From: CAG-390 sp045546615
Lineage (GTDB): Bacteria; Bacillota; Clostridia; Oscillospirales; CAG-272
Reading direction: 5' to 3'
Length of the DNA stretch: 64,000 bases
Assembly (NCBI GenBank): GCA_045546615.1
Contig: JAZQDD010000028.1
Location: 1 to 64,000 of the forward strand
Below, in pieces: positions 24,278 through 33,515 of this stretch. The stretch's first letter is position 1. Each line of letters begins with the position of its first letter. A program made the translations under genes and the position numbers. The notes beneath the pieces were generated by a model that was given only the letters and a program-made list of their open reading frames with translations, was not told the DNA's origin and ran no database searches.

Positions 24278-25837
24278 TTAATATTTTATCTTCTTTAGTG
24301 CCTTGTTTACATTATTGACAACGGCTTTAATGTTCTCCAGCGGCGTTGAACCGCCAAGAAGCGCGCCTCGGAATGCGCCGAATGTGCCGCTCTCCAATTT
24401 TTCGCAGTTTTGGTAGTGCAGATATGAAAAATCAGCATAATTTTCCTGCGACAATATCAGCTTTATCATGTGGAAAGAATCGTTGTCGCGAATATAATTC
24501 TCCGCGCAGTATACGGCGTATTCGCCATCCATCCACTCGCCCGATGCCGCCGCAAACGCGGGAAGGATCGCGCCCATCATATCGGGGCGTGAATTGTTGG
24601 CGGTCACGCAAAAAACTCCCCTGTCCTGCGACATTACGGCAGGCGCTTCACCGCTCAAAGTAGGCAGAGGAAGCACTCCCCACGCCGTGCGCTGATTGTA
24701 GAAATTAGACATCTCGGAGAGCGTTCCCATGTGAAACAGAGAATTTCCTTTGGCAAACTGCTCCGCGCCCGTAACTGCGGCAGACGTGCTTCCCTCGGGT
24801 GCGGCAGACGTATCCGTGCCGTCGGCGGCGATAAGTGTCTCGGCCTTCGGCAATTCAGCGCTCGGCAAATAAAGCGCCAAATTGCGCAAAAGACCGATAA
24901 CGCCGCCCACAGCTTCAACTGCGGAATCCGAATATGCAAGTTGGGGGTATCCTCCCGACTTGCCCGAAACAAAGTCTATTCCGCCCCTTATGGCGGCAAT
25001 ATCGCCAAGAAACGCGTCGCTGTCATGCTCGCCGCCGACGGTAAGCGAATACTTTCCCTCGGGAACGGCGCTTCGCTCACAAAAAGCGAAAAAATAATCA
25101 AAGGTCAGCGTTCCCTCGCGTGCGGCAGAATAAAGCTCCTGCGCACCCGCCGTGTCCGCCATATCGCGGTTGAAATAAAGCGCGTACACAAGCTCGGGGC
25201 TTTCCGTCGCGGCTGAAAGGTCAAAATAGCTCTTGCCATTGTAATATCCCGCGCCCACATTGCCCTCGGTAGCCACGCTGTAAAACGGGAGACTGCGCAA
25301 GTCAAGGATCAAGTCCTCGGCGGCAAAAATTGCGGCATACGTCGACGGTATCAGCACAAGATCGGCGTAATATGACGAGGTACTGCCGGATTTTATCGAC
25401 ACGGCAAGATCCGTCCGCATTTGCTCCACAGATGCGCTCATCGTGTAAAAATCACAACCGAGCTTTTCCGTGATCATTTCGTTTCGTTCCTTGCACGCAG
25501 AATAAAACGGAGAATCTTCAGCAGGCAGAACGGTGTTCTTTGTCTCATTTGCAACAGTCACAAGCAAGGTAGAGCCTGACATATCAAGGCTGAAAACTTT
25601 ATCAAGCCGTTTTTTTGCCGCCTCTTTAAGCGCAGGATCTATCAGCTCCGCCTCGGGGTAGACGCCACCCGTGGTATAAGCGGGCGCGGTAGTCATAGCC
25701 CCGTGCGTGGTTTGCGCCGTGGTCTTGATGGGAGCCTCCTCGGTATAAAGGATGAGTCCGCATCCGCCGAAAATCGGCAAAAGACACAGCGCAAGCAAGA
25801 TGCTGACCACGCCAACCAATCGTTTTGACAGTTTCAT
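24278..25837 (-). CDS. Lipoprotein resembling an ABC transporter solute-binding protein
   Basis: A 519-residue exported lipoprotein. Signal peptide: KRLVGVVSILLALCLLPIFG with lipobox FGGC (Cys26). A Thr-rich spacer follows (APIKTTAQTTHGAMTTAPAY), then a large domain with features of extracellular solute-binding proteins: YADLVLIPSTYAAIFAAEDL (a ligand-loop-like region), YALYFNRDMADTAGAQELY, DRGVFCVTANNSRPDMMGAI and a final INKALKK-like helix. No permease or ATPase genes are next to it, so it may act with transporters elsewhere or as an orphan binding protein. It follows the VanY-like gene by three bases and is probably co-transcribed with it. Ligand unknown. Confidence 0.65.
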   Translation of the reverse strand: MKLSKRLVGVVSILLALCLLPIFGGCGLILYTEEAPIKTTAQTTHGAMTTAPAYTTGGVYPEAELIDPALKEAAKKRLDKVFSLDMSGSTLLVTVANETKNTVLPAEDSPFYSACKERNEMITEKLGCDFYTMSASVEQMRTDLAVSIKSGSTSSYYADLVLIPSTYAAIFAAEDLILDLRSLPFYSVATEGNVGAGYYNGKSYFDLSAATESPELVYALYFNRDMADTAGAQELYSAAREGTLTFDYFFAFCERSAVPEGKYSLTVGGEHDSDAFLGDIAAIRGGIDFVSGKSGGYPQLAYSDSAVEAVGGVIGLLRNLALYLPSAELPKAETLIAADGTDTSAAPEGSTSAAVTGAEQFAKGNSLFHMGTLSEMSNFYNQRTAWGVLPLPTLSGEAPAVMSQDRGVFCVTANNSRPDMMGAILPAFAAASGEWMDGEYAVYCAENYIRDNDSFHMIKLILSQENYADFSYLHYQNCEKLESGTFGAFRGALLGGSTPLENIKAVVNNVNKALKKIKY

Positions 25838-25840
25838 ATT

Positions 25841-27346
25841 TTATCCCTCTATCGTTACGATAAATCCGCTGTGGTTATTACCCGAAATAGTATAGTTCTT
25901 TCCTGTGGGAACGGGAACGGTAGTCGTGCTACCCGTTTGAGCAACGAAATATATCTCATAATTCTTGCCCGTATCGGTGGTAAATTTAAGATGATTCGAA
26001 CCATAGGAATAATAGTTCTCAAGAACGGCGATATATTCCTCAAGGCAGAGATTGTTTTGATGCATATAGAATGCATGAGCCTCGCCGACGTATCTGTAAT
26101 GCCAATCGTCAAGACCCGCGGGCATTCCCGTAAACGCTTCCTTTGCAGGATCAAAGCGTCTGACGAAGCCGTACTTGTGGGCATTTGCGTTTATCCATGC
26201 AAGAATGGTTCGGCAAGACTCGTTGGAAGAATCAAGACTATAGACTCTGCCATCCATAAACACAGCCATATTTATACCGTAGCCGCTGTTGTGGTCACTC
26301 TGACCGGGAGCGCTGGCAGTTTTCGGATACGCCGCATAAAGCGCTTCCTGCGTAGCGTAGCTCCTGTATCCGCCGTTGTTATCCACGTAGACGTTAAGTC
26401 CTTTTTCGGTAACGAGCCCACGGCACATATTCTTAAAATAGGTCAGGGCAGTCGCATCCAGCGAGATGGTCTCGGCACTCGCCAGCTGATAGAGCGCTTT
26501 CTTGCTTCCATCGGGAGCGTCCGCGCGCTCGTTTGCGGCATAGAGATTCTCTATATTAGCTTCACCGCCGGGGAATGTGAACGGATGAGTGGTATTGACC
26601 AGCACAAGCGGGCCTGCGCCAACGTCAGCAGTAGTTTTAATTACCGTGGTATATCCGTTGTTTGGAGCGGTAGTGACGGGCGGCGCGGTGGTGTTGTCCG
26701 CCTCGGGGATGAAGGGATATGCCGTACTGCCCGCGAATGTCAGCTCAACTGACTCGCCCGCCGAATTGATAACGCTTATCTCATTTATCGCCATGGGAAC
26801 AGACTTGTTCTCCACAATGCAAACACGAAGATATTTCGCGCTAACAGAGGAAACGTCCATAGTATGCTCCAAGCCGTCCTCGGTAGCATCACCCGTGAAT
26901 TTCTCGCCAATCGACGTCCAAGTGTTGCCATCAGATGAAAGCTGAAGCTCGCCCCTCTCGATATAGTAATCGGGGTGCGCGGAAATTATTCTGACAGATG
27001 AAACGCTGACACTATCCCCAAAACCGACAGCGAAATACGCGCCCTTGATCTGGTTGAAGGTAGAAAGCATATACGTAGAGCTATCGCCGTCAAAAGCGTT
27101 CTCATTGGGGAAATCAACTGCGCCGTTGTTACCGCCCGGTGTGTTGGTGGGGGCGGTGGTGGTGTCGCCGTCTCCGCCAATAACGTCCTTGAGAACAAAA
27201 ACAGCGGAGATCAAAAGGAGCAGCGCCAGCACGCCAAGGATAGCAAGTATCGTGACTTGCTTGCGTCTGCGGCGGCGGAGCCGTTCTGTTCTTGTAGGTC
27301 TGGGATTGGGAAAATAGTCCCTTGTAGATGAATCACGACGGTTCAT
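25841..27346 (-). CDS. Membrane-anchored VanY-like protein with F5/8-type domain and altered active site
   Basis: A 501-residue protein with an Arg-rich cytoplasmic N-terminus and one membrane segment (VTILAILGVLALLLLISAVF). A discoidin/F5-8C-like domain (residues ~75-200: AFDGDSSTYMLSTFNQIKGA, YLRVCIVENKSVPMAINEIS) is followed by a VanY-like peptidase domain. The first zinc motif reads QSDHNSGYGINM: the His is present but the usual Asp is Asn. The second reads GLDDWHYRYVG: His present, the usual Glu before WH is Asp. It may therefore be a weak enzyme or a non-catalytic peptidoglycan-binding protein. A strong AAGGAGG ribosome binding site precedes the ATG. The lipoprotein gene follows after three bases. 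Confidence 0.85.
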   Translation of the reverse strand: MNRRDSSTRDYFPNPRPTRTERLRRRRRKQVTILAILGVLALLLLISAVFVLKDVIGGDGDTTTAPTNTPGGNNGAVDFPNENAFDGDSSTYMLSTFNQIKGAYFAVGFGDSVSVSSVRIISAHPDYYIERGELQLSSDGNTWTSIGEKFTGDATEDGLEHTMDVSSVSAKYLRVCIVENKSVPMAINEISVINSAGESVELTFAGSTAYPFIPEADNTTAPPVTTAPNNGYTTVIKTTADVGAGPLVLVNTTHPFTFPGGEANIENLYAANERADAPDGSKKALYQLASAETISLDATALTYFKNMCRGLVTEKGLNVYVDNNGGYRSYATQEALYAAYPKTASAPGQSDHNSGYGINMAVFMDGRVYSLDSSNESCRTILAWINANAHKYGFVRRFDPAKEAFTGMPAGLDDWHYRYVGEAHAFYMHQNNLCLEEYIAVLENYYSYGSNHLKFTTDTGKNYEIYFVAQTGSTTTVPVPTGKNYTISGNNHSGFIVTIEG

Positions 27347-27418
27347 ATCACTTGCCTCCTTGAAAGATCGGTAGTTTCATAATTGATTTTTTTACCGCGT
27401 TGGTATCAAATATTCTAA

Positions 27419-27461
27419 AGAGGGGCAAAATTTGCCCGGATTGTCCAAATTTTGCCCCTCT
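27419..27461. terminator. Long perfect inverted repeat after pnp
   Basis: 16-bp perfect arms (AGAGGGGCAAAATTTG at 27419-27434, complement at 27446-27461) with an 11-base loop. It lies 12 bases after the pnp stop on the minus strand. No strong T run follows directly, so it may act as an mRNA-stabilising or processing hairpin as well as a terminator. Confidence 0.6.
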
Positions 27462-27473
27462 ACAGCTATAGAA

Positions 27474-29585
27474 TTATTGTGCGTCCTTGATGGAGAAGTC
27501 CATTCTTCCCTTCTTGTCAAGACCGATATACTTAACTTTTACAGTGTCACCGAGCTTAAGAACGTCCTCAACCTTCTCTACGCGGTGGTCAGCCAGCTTG
27601 GAAATGTGAACCATTCCCTCCTTGCCGGGTGCGTACTCAACGAAGCATCCGAATTCCTTGATGCCCGTGACCTTGCCCGTATAAACCGCGCCAACTTCAG
27701 GCTCGAAGCAGATAGCGTCGATAATTGCCTTTGCAGCCTCGGCAGAGGAACGGTTAACTGCCGCAACGTATACGGTTCCGTCGTCCTCGATGTCGATCTT
27801 TGCGCCCGTGTCAGCGGTGATCTTCTGAATTACAGAGCCGCCCTTACCGATAACCTCGCGGATCTTGTCGGGGTCGATCTTGATAGTGAGCATCTTGGGT
27901 GCGCTCTCGTTGACGTCGGCGCGAGGAGCGTCAATAGCCTTGAGAATAACCTCGTCAATGATATAATCGCGTCCTGCGTGAGTGGTCTCAAGCGCGGACT
28001 TGATGATCTCGGGGGTAAGACCGTCGATCTTGAGGTCCATCTGAATGGAAGTGATACCCTTGTGAGTACCTGCAACCTTAAAGTCCATGTCTCCGTAGAA
28101 GTCCTCAACGCCCTGAATGTCGAGCATGGTCATCCATCTCTCACCCTCGGTAATAAGGCCGCAGGAAATGCCCGCAACGGGAGCCTTGATCGGAACGCCC
28201 GCATCCATAAGAGCGAGAGTCGAACCGCAAACAGATGCCTGAGAGGTAGAACCGTTAGAAGAAACGACCTCGGAAACAAGGCGGATAGCGTAGGGGAATT
28301 CTTCCTCGGAGGGAAGAACGGGAACGAGAGAACGCTCGGCAAGTGCGCCGTGACCGATCTCACGTCTGCCGGGGCTGCGGGAGGACTTTGCCTCGCCCGT
28401 GGAGTAGCCGGGCATATTGTAGTGGTGCATATATCTCTTGGAGGTCTCGTTGTCGATACCGTCAAGCATCTGTACCTCGGCAAGAGTACCGAGAGTTGCA
28501 AGGGTCACTACCTGAGTCTGACCGCGGGTGAACATACCCGAGCCGTGTACCTTCTTAAAGAGTCCAACCTCTGCGCCGAGGGGACGGATCTCGTTCATTG
28601 CTCTGCCGTCAACACGCTTGCCGTCCTCAAGAAGCCAGCGGCGAACGACCTTTTTCTGCATCTTGTAAACAAGCTCGGGCATCTGAACTGCGAGATCGGG
28701 ATACTCCTCGGAGAACTTCTCCATAATAGCGTCGGTGATGGGAACCATTCTCGCATCGCGGACGTTCTTATCATCTGTGTCAAGAGCGTTCATAAGATCA
28801 GATTCGCAGAATGCGAAGATCTTATCGAACATATCGTGGTCAAGGTCGCAAGAGGGATACTCGAACTTGGGCTTGCCGATCTCGTCAACAATAGCGTCAA
28901 CGAACTTGAGCAGCTCCTTGATCTCCTCGTGAGCCTTCATGATAGCATCGTACATTACGTCGTCGGGAACTTCGTTAGCGCCCGCCTCGATCATAACTAC
29001 CTTTTCCTTGCTTGCGGCAACGGTCAGCTCAAGGTCGGAAACCTTGCGCTCTGCCTCGGTGGGGTTGATGACGATCTTGCCGTCAACAAGACCTACGTGA
29101 AGTCCCGCGATAGGGCCGTTCCACGGAATATCGGAAATGGAAAGCGCGATGGACGCGCCGATCATAGCAACTACTTCAGGCTCGCAATCCTGATCAACAG
29201 CCATAACGGTAAGAGACAGCGCAACGTCGTTACGCAGATCCTTGGGGAAAAGGGGACGAACGGGACGGTCGATAACACGAGAGGTGAGGATAGCCTTTTC
29301 GCTGGGCTTACCCTCTCTCTTGAGGTATCCGCCGGGGATCTTACCTGCTGCGTACATTCTCTCCTCAAAGTCAACGGACAGAGGGAGGAAGTCGATACCG
29401 TCGCGGGGCTTTGCCGATGCGGTAGCACAGCAAAGAACGGCGGTCTCGCCGTATCTTACAAGACAGGAGCCGTTGCAAAGACCGGCCATCTTGCCTGTCT
29501 CAATGGTGAGAGGCCTGCCTGCGAGGGTGTAATTGAACACGCGGTTGTTGGGGAAAGTCATTTGAGAGCTTTTTACTTCGTACAT
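27474..29585 (-). CDS. pnp: Polynucleotide phosphorylase
   Basis: Phosphorolytic 3'-5' exoribonuclease of the degradosome. The 703 residues contain two RNase PH-like domains (NRVFNYTLAGRPLTIETGKM at the start; MNEIRPLGAEVGLFKKVHGS around residue 325; CGSTLALMDAGVPIKAPVAG around residue 450). A KH domain (IDPDKIREVIGKGGSVIQK, ~residue 560) and a C-terminal S1 domain (GKVTGIKEFGCFVEYAPG) complete it. A GGAGG ribosome binding site precedes the ATG. rpsO lies upstream on the same strand, the conserved rpsO-pnp arrangement. The intervening 164 bases hold two hairpins likely to be RNA-processing or control elements. Confidence 0.97.
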   Translation of the reverse strand: MYEVKSSQMTFPNNRVFNYTLAGRPLTIETGKMAGLCNGSCLVRYGETAVLCCATASAKPRDGIDFLPLSVDFEERMYAAGKIPGGYLKREGKPSEKAILTSRVIDRPVRPLFPKDLRNDVALSLTVMAVDQDCEPEVVAMIGASIALSISDIPWNGPIAGLHVGLVDGKIVINPTEAERKVSDLELTVAASKEKVVMIEAGANEVPDDVMYDAIMKAHEEIKELLKFVDAIVDEIGKPKFEYPSCDLDHDMFDKIFAFCESDLMNALDTDDKNVRDARMVPITDAIMEKFSEEYPDLAVQMPELVYKMQKKVVRRWLLEDGKRVDGRAMNEIRPLGAEVGLFKKVHGSGMFTRGQTQVVTLATLGTLAEVQMLDGIDNETSKRYMHHYNMPGYSTGEAKSSRSPGRREIGHGALAERSLVPVLPSEEEFPYAIRLVSEVVSSNGSTSQASVCGSTLALMDAGVPIKAPVAGISCGLITEGERWMTMLDIQGVEDFYGDMDFKVAGTHKGITSIQMDLKIDGLTPEIIKSALETTHAGRDYIIDEVILKAIDAPRADVNESAPKMLTIKIDPDKIREVIGKGGSVIQKITADTGAKIDIEDDGTVYVAAVNRSSAEAAKAIIDAICFEPEVGAVYTGKVTGIKEFGCFVEYAPGKEGMVHISKLADHRVEKVEDVLKLGDTVKVKYIGLDKKGRMDFSIKDAQ

Positions 29586-29627
29586 TGTGTACCTCCGTTA
29601 AATAATATATATTTATCCCGCGAAGGT

Positions 29628-29745
29628 TTAGCACTTAACGGCATGTCCGAGGCATCGGGCACACGGTTAACTGCTAATCCTGCGGAATTTTGATAAAGAT
29701 TTCAGGCGAGAAGCGACAGAACTTGCCGACTCCTCGCCCATTGAA
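29628..29745 (-). promoter_or_regulatory. Two hairpins in the rpsO-pnp intergenic leader
   Basis: On the minus strand, one stem has outer pairing TTAGCA/TGCTAA extended by GTTAAC/GTTAA across 29628-29682. A second stem has GGCGAG/CTCGCC arms across about 29703-29745. In other bacteria the rpsO-pnp spacer carries RNase III/PNPase autoregulation sites; that function is inferred here. The proximal one may also be the rpsO terminator, though no T run is evident. Confidence 0.5.
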
Positions 29746-29749
29746 GAAA

Positions 29750-30013
29750 TTATTTTCTGATATCGAGTCTTGCGATAATGGAGCGGTAACGCTCGATATC
29801 GACCTTCATCAGATACTTGAGCAGATTTCTTCTGCGTCCGACCATCTTGAGCAGACCGCGACGGCTGTGATTGTCGTTGTGGTTAGCCTTGAGATGCTCG
29901 TTGAGAGTGTTGATCCTGTTTGTGAGGATCGCGATCTGTACCTCGGGCGAGCCTGTGTCACCTTCGCAGGTGGCGTACTCGGCGATTATCGCCTGCTTTT
30001 CTTCTTTGGTCAT
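29750..30013 (-). CDS. rpsO: 30S ribosomal protein S15
   Basis: Small-subunit protein that binds the 16S rRNA central domain. The 87-residue sequence is fully typical: GDTGSPEVQIAILTNRINTL near residue 18, HLKANHNDNHSRRGLLKMVG near residue 39, and GRRRNLLKYLMKVD. The upstream promoter is TTTACT-17-TATAAT. The leader between promoter and start is about 95 bases and contains CCGA/TCGG and CTCGG/CGAG pairings that may serve S15 autoregulation (inference). Confidence 0.98.
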   Translation of the reverse strand: MTKEEKQAIIAEYATCEGDTGSPEVQIAILTNRINTLNEHLKANHNDNHSRRGLLKMVGRRRNLLKYLMKVDIERYRSIIARLDIRK

Positions 30014-30116
30014 TTTTTCACCTCTAAAAATATTTTTCGTGCGCCGACACAGAGATCGGTGGGTGAAGTGCTCGTTGAGCCTTTATCCGAAACCCGAGAC
30101 GGCGTTACGCAGAATT

Positions 30117-30145
30117 ATTATATCACAACTAAAATAAAAAGTAAA
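30117..30145 (-). promoter_or_regulatory. Promoter of rpsO-pnp
   Basis: Minus strand: TTTACT (30140-30145), 17-base spacer, TATAAT (30117-30122). Confidence 0.65.
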
Positions 30146-30233
30146 TACTTTTTTGGGCTTTTTTGTGAACTATTTGAAAAACTTTGCAAAAAATTCGGCG
30201 TTGCGACTTATAATGGCGCAACGCCGAAGGAAT

Positions 30234-31400
30234 TTATACTATTCTCGCTCTGATAATGCCGTTAATGCTTGCGATAGTCTCGCAAAGTTCATCAGCCGCC
30301 TGTACGTTTCCGTCAAGCTCGATGATGGTGCAAGCAACGTCGCCCTTTGCCTTACTCATCATGTCCGCGATATTTATACCCTTTGCGGAGACCGCAGAGG
30401 TAGCTTTTGCTATCATCTCGGGAATGTTGCGGTGCAGAATAACGAGGCGGCGTCTGCCCGTGGCGGGCATTTCGATGTTCGGGAAGTTTACCGAATTGCG
30501 GATATTTCCCGTGCGCAGGAACACATCAAGCTGACGGGCAGCCATAACCGCGCAGTTATCCTCGGACTCGGCAGTAGATGCGCCAAGGTGGGGAATGGCA
30601 ACAATGCCCTTAACACCGAGAACCTCCTCGGTGGGGAAATCGGTAACGTATCTTGCTATCTTGCCATTTTCAAGGGCTTCCTTAACGTCCTCGGCAATAA
30701 CGAGGTCAGCGCGAGCAAGGTTAATGATGCGAACGCCGTCCTTCATCATTTCTATGTTCTTTTTGCAGATCATTCCCTTGGTAGCGGCTACTGCGGGAAC
30801 GTGCAGAGTAATGTAATCGGATTTCTCAAAGATCTCCTCAAGCTTCGTAGCGTGAGCAACGCTGCTGGAAAGGTGCCATGCGGCGTCAACGGTAACGTAA
30901 GGGTCGTATCCGATAACGTTCATGCCGAGAGCCTCTGCCGCGTTTGCGACCATGCCGCCGATAGCGCCAAGACCGACAACGCCGAGTGTCTTGCCTGCGA
31001 ACTCACAGCCGCCAAAAGCGGACTTGCCCTTTTCAACCGCGCCCGCAACGTTGTCGGTAAGGGTAGATGCCCAATTTACACCGCCTATGATATCACGGGA
31101 AGCAAGAGCGAGAGCGCATATAGTAAGCTCTTTAACACCGTTTGCGTTAGCGCCGGGAGTATTGAAAACAACGATTCCCTCCTCGGTACAACGGTCAATC
31201 GGAATATTGTTCACGCCCGCGCCGCAACGAGCGATGGCGAGAGTGGTCTTTTCAAACTCGGCATCGTGCAAGGATGCGGAACGCACCATTATCGCATCGG
31301 CATCGGTCAGAGTGTCAGAAACGTTATACATCGAACGGTCAAACACGTCCGTTCCAACCGCCGCGATCTTATTCATCAGCTTAATATTAGTCTTTTTCAT
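30234..31400 (-). CDS. serA: D-3-phosphoglycerate dehydrogenase with ACT domain
   Basis: First enzyme of serine synthesis, oxidising 3-phosphoglycerate with NAD. The 388-residue protein has the D-isomer hydroxyacid dehydrogenase fold: the NAD loop LGVVGLGAIGGMVANAAEAL near residue 145, the Arg motif INLARADLV near residue 230, and the catalytic HLGASTAESEDNCA near residue 285. A C-terminal ACT domain (from about residue 318) is usually the serine-feedback site. It starts 12 bases after serC, in a serC-serA operon. rpsO-pnp follows with its own promoter. Confidence 0.93.
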   Translation of the reverse strand: MKKTNIKLMNKIAAVGTDVFDRSMYNVSDTLTDADAIMVRSASLHDAEFEKTTLAIARCGAGVNNIPIDRCTEEGIVVFNTPGANANGVKELTICALALASRDIIGGVNWASTLTDNVAGAVEKGKSAFGGCEFAGKTLGVVGLGAIGGMVANAAEALGMNVIGYDPYVTVDAAWHLSSSVAHATKLEEIFEKSDYITLHVPAVAATKGMICKKNIEMMKDGVRIINLARADLVIAEDVKEALENGKIARYVTDFPTEEVLGVKGIVAIPHLGASTAESEDNCAVMAARQLDVFLRTGNIRNSVNFPNIEMPATGRRRLVILHRNIPEMIAKATSAVSAKGINIADMMSKAKGDVACTIIELDGNVQAADELCETIASINGIIRARIV

Positions 31401-31412
31401 AGCAATTCTCCA

Positions 31413-32501
31413 TTAGTTTTTAGGATTATTCTTCGCAAATTCCTTCATAAAGGCAACAAGCGCCTCAACACCCTCGTAGGGCATCGCGTTATAGATGGAA
31501 GCTCTCATACCGCCGACGGAACGGTGTCCCTTGAGGTTCTTCATACCCGCCTTTGCGGCATCGGACGCAAACTTCTTGTCAAGGTCAGCATCTCCGGTAA
31601 CGAACGTGACGTTCATCATCGAACGGCAATCGGGGCGAACGGGAGCGATATAGTAATCCTGCGAGTCGAGGTAATCGTAAAGCAGAGCCGCTTTTTTCTG
31701 ATTCATCTCCTGCATCTTCTCAAGTCCGCCGAGGGAGAGTATCCACTCGTAAACGAGATTTGCCATATAGATGGTGTAGCAGGGGGGAGTGTTATACATT
31801 GAGCCGTTCTCCGCCATTACGTTCCAATCGAGCATGGTGGGGCATTCGGGGCGAGCCTTGCCGAGCAGGTCGCGGCGAACGATAACAAGGGTAAGTCCCG
31901 CGGGAGCCATATTCTTCTGCGCACCTGCGTAGATAACGCCGAACTTGGTTACGTCGACGGGCACGGAGATGATGCAGGAGGACATATCGGCAACAAGGGG
32001 AATGTCACCCGTGTCGGGGATATAGTTGTACTTGGTTCCGAAAATAGTGTTGTTATAGCAGATATGGACGTACGAAGCATCGGGGCGGAAGCTCTCGCGA
32101 GTGGTCGCGGGAACGTAGGAAAAACCGTCTGCCTTGGAGGTGGCAACAAGTGCGATATCACCGTACTTTTGTGCCTCGGTATACGCCTTACCCGAAAACT
32201 GTCCCGAAACGATATAATCAGCCTTTCCGCCCTCACCGAGAAGGTTGAGGGGAACTGCTGCAAACTGCGTGGAAGCTCCGCCCTGCAAGAAAAGCACGGC
32301 GTAGTTGTCGGGAATATTCATCAGCTTGCGCAGATTTGCCTCTGCAGCAGCAATGATGGGCTCGAAATCGGGAGAACGGTGAGACATCTCCGCGACTGAC
32401 ATTCCGGATGTACCGTAATTCACCATTTCGGCAGCTGCGCGCTCAAGCACGGGCAGCGGGAGCATAGAAGGGCCTGCAGAAAAATTAAATACTCTTTCCA
32501 T
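31413..32501 (-). CDS. serC: Phosphoserine aminotransferase
   Basis: PLP enzyme converting 3-phosphohydroxypyruvate and glutamate to phosphoserine. The 362-residue protein begins RVFNFSAGPSMLPLPVLE and contains GTSGMSVAEMSHRSPDF near residue 30, FLQGGASTQFAAVPLNLL near residue 72, the PLP-lysine region YAGAQKNMAPAGLTLVIV near residue 190, and LKGHRSVGGMRASIYNAMP near the C-terminus. It is first of two genes with serA behind a TTGACT-17-TATAAT promoter. An AAGGAG ribosome binding site precedes the start. No serB is visible nearby. Confidence 0.96.
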   Translation of the reverse strand: MERVFNFSAGPSMLPLPVLERAAAEMVNYGTSGMSVAEMSHRSPDFEPIIAAAEANLRKLMNIPDNYAVLFLQGGASTQFAAVPLNLLGEGGKADYIVSGQFSGKAYTEAQKYGDIALVATSKADGFSYVPATTRESFRPDASYVHICYNNTIFGTKYNYIPDTGDIPLVADMSSCIISVPVDVTKFGVIYAGAQKNMAPAGLTLVIVRRDLLGKARPECPTMLDWNVMAENGSMYNTPPCYTIYMANLVYEWILSLGGLEKMQEMNQKKAALLYDYLDSQDYYIAPVRPDCRSMMNVTFVTGDADLDKKFASDAAKAGMKNLKGHRSVGGMRASIYNAMPYEGVEALVAFMKEFAKNNPKN

Positions 32502-32538
32502 TTTCGTTCTCCTTTTGGATAAAATAATAATTAGTTTT

Positions 32539-32567
32539 ATTATATATCAAATAGTTTAACAAGTCAA
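32539..32567 (-). promoter_or_regulatory. Promoter of serC-serA
   Basis: Minus strand: TTGACT (32562-32567), 17-base spacer, TATAAT (32539-32544). Confidence 0.7.
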
Positions 32568-32696
32568 TTGCTTTAAAGAAAAAACATTAACAAAAAACAC
32601 TCTCGAAAAAACAATATTTTTGACTTAATGGAGTGAAGAGCAAAAATGAAAAGCATCCAAAGACAATGCAATTAAAATTATGGCACAAAAGAGAAA

Positions 32697-32730
32697 GAGC
32701 CAAGTTCTTTTCCGAACTTGGTTCTTTTCT
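32697..32730 (-). terminator. Terminator of the CPBP protease gene
   Basis: GAGCCAAGTTC (32697-32707) pairs with GAACTTGGTTC (32714-32724) with one G-U; T-rich sequence follows on both strands. Confidence 0.75.
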
Positions 32731-32777
32731 TAACTTATCGGCATTGCATCCGAATATTTAAATTGATCTGAATATGA

Positions 32778-33446
32778 TCACAAAACGACTGCTATAAAAT
32801 TTATGATCCCATGCAAAATTATAGGATACCATATATTTTTTGTTTTTTGATATAGAATAGAAAAACCTAAACTCATGCACATATATGGAAGCATATTAAC
32901 AAGTTGGATATATGATTTCTCTATCAGTACATATCCCCATATGTGAAAAAATCCAAAAAGCAGTGCAACAGAGATATGAGACAATACAGGATTGATTTTT
33001 TCTATGCTACGGTACACCAGAAATCGAAAAAATAATTCTTCTGTGATGGGGGCAAATAAAATCGCAGCAACAGCTGTCAAAATATAATTGATCCTATTGC
33101 TACTCAAAGCTGTATCAATATTATTTTCATTAGAATTGGCAATACCCATAAGATCAATCATTATTCCGCAAAGGACGATTGCAACAAAAGTAATTATGCC
33201 GATAACCGCCATTTTCTCAAGATTTGACGGGTCAAATTTTTTAATTGAATTTATCAACAATTTGAAAAAGCAAATAAGCGAGCATATAAATATGAGTGCA
33301 TAAACACCAAATGTCAGGTTGTTTGAAACAAGTTCGATGTTAATAAAGGATAGCAAATTACCTCCAAATATCTGAAGGAAGCAGAAAACAATCCCATATA
33401 AGCCACCCCATAGGTATGTTCTTTTTTCAAATGTTTCTATATACAT
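32778..33446 (-). CDS. CPBP family intramembrane metalloprotease
   Basis: Membrane protease of the CAAX/bacteriocin-processing (Abi) family. About seven membrane segments are visible in 222 residues. The three catalytic motifs are intact: EELFFRFLVYR (EExxxR, ~residue 138), LLFGFFHIW (FxxxH, ~residue 165) and LHGIINF (HxxxN/D, near the C-terminus). Base composition is clearly more AT-rich than the rest of the window (many ATA, AAA, ATT codons). It stands alone between two strong terminators, which suggests a horizontally acquired single-gene insertion between serC and the sulfatase operon. Substrate unknown; relatives process prenylated proteins, bacteriocin leaders or C-terminal sorting signals. 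Confidence 0.88.
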   Translation of the reverse strand: MYIETFEKRTYLWGGLYGIVFCFLQIFGGNLLSFINIELVSNNLTFGVYALIFICSLICFFKLLINSIKKFDPSNLEKMAVIGIITFVAIVLCGIMIDLMGIANSNENNIDTALSSNRINYILTAVAAILFAPITEELFFRFLVYRSIEKINPVLSHISVALLFGFFHIWGYVLIEKSYIQLVNMLPYMCMSLGFSILYQKTKNIWYPIILHGIINFIAVVL

Positions 33447-33515
33447 GAATATTACCTTTTCTTATTCCTTATGTTAATAATAACTTTTATCGAATGATAA
33501 AGTATATTTCCTACT

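Noticed and set aside
27432..29693. 753-codon plus-strand open frame opposite pnp
   Set aside because: Antisense shadow of a certain pnp gene; Cys/Leu/Asn-rich translation without any family pattern.
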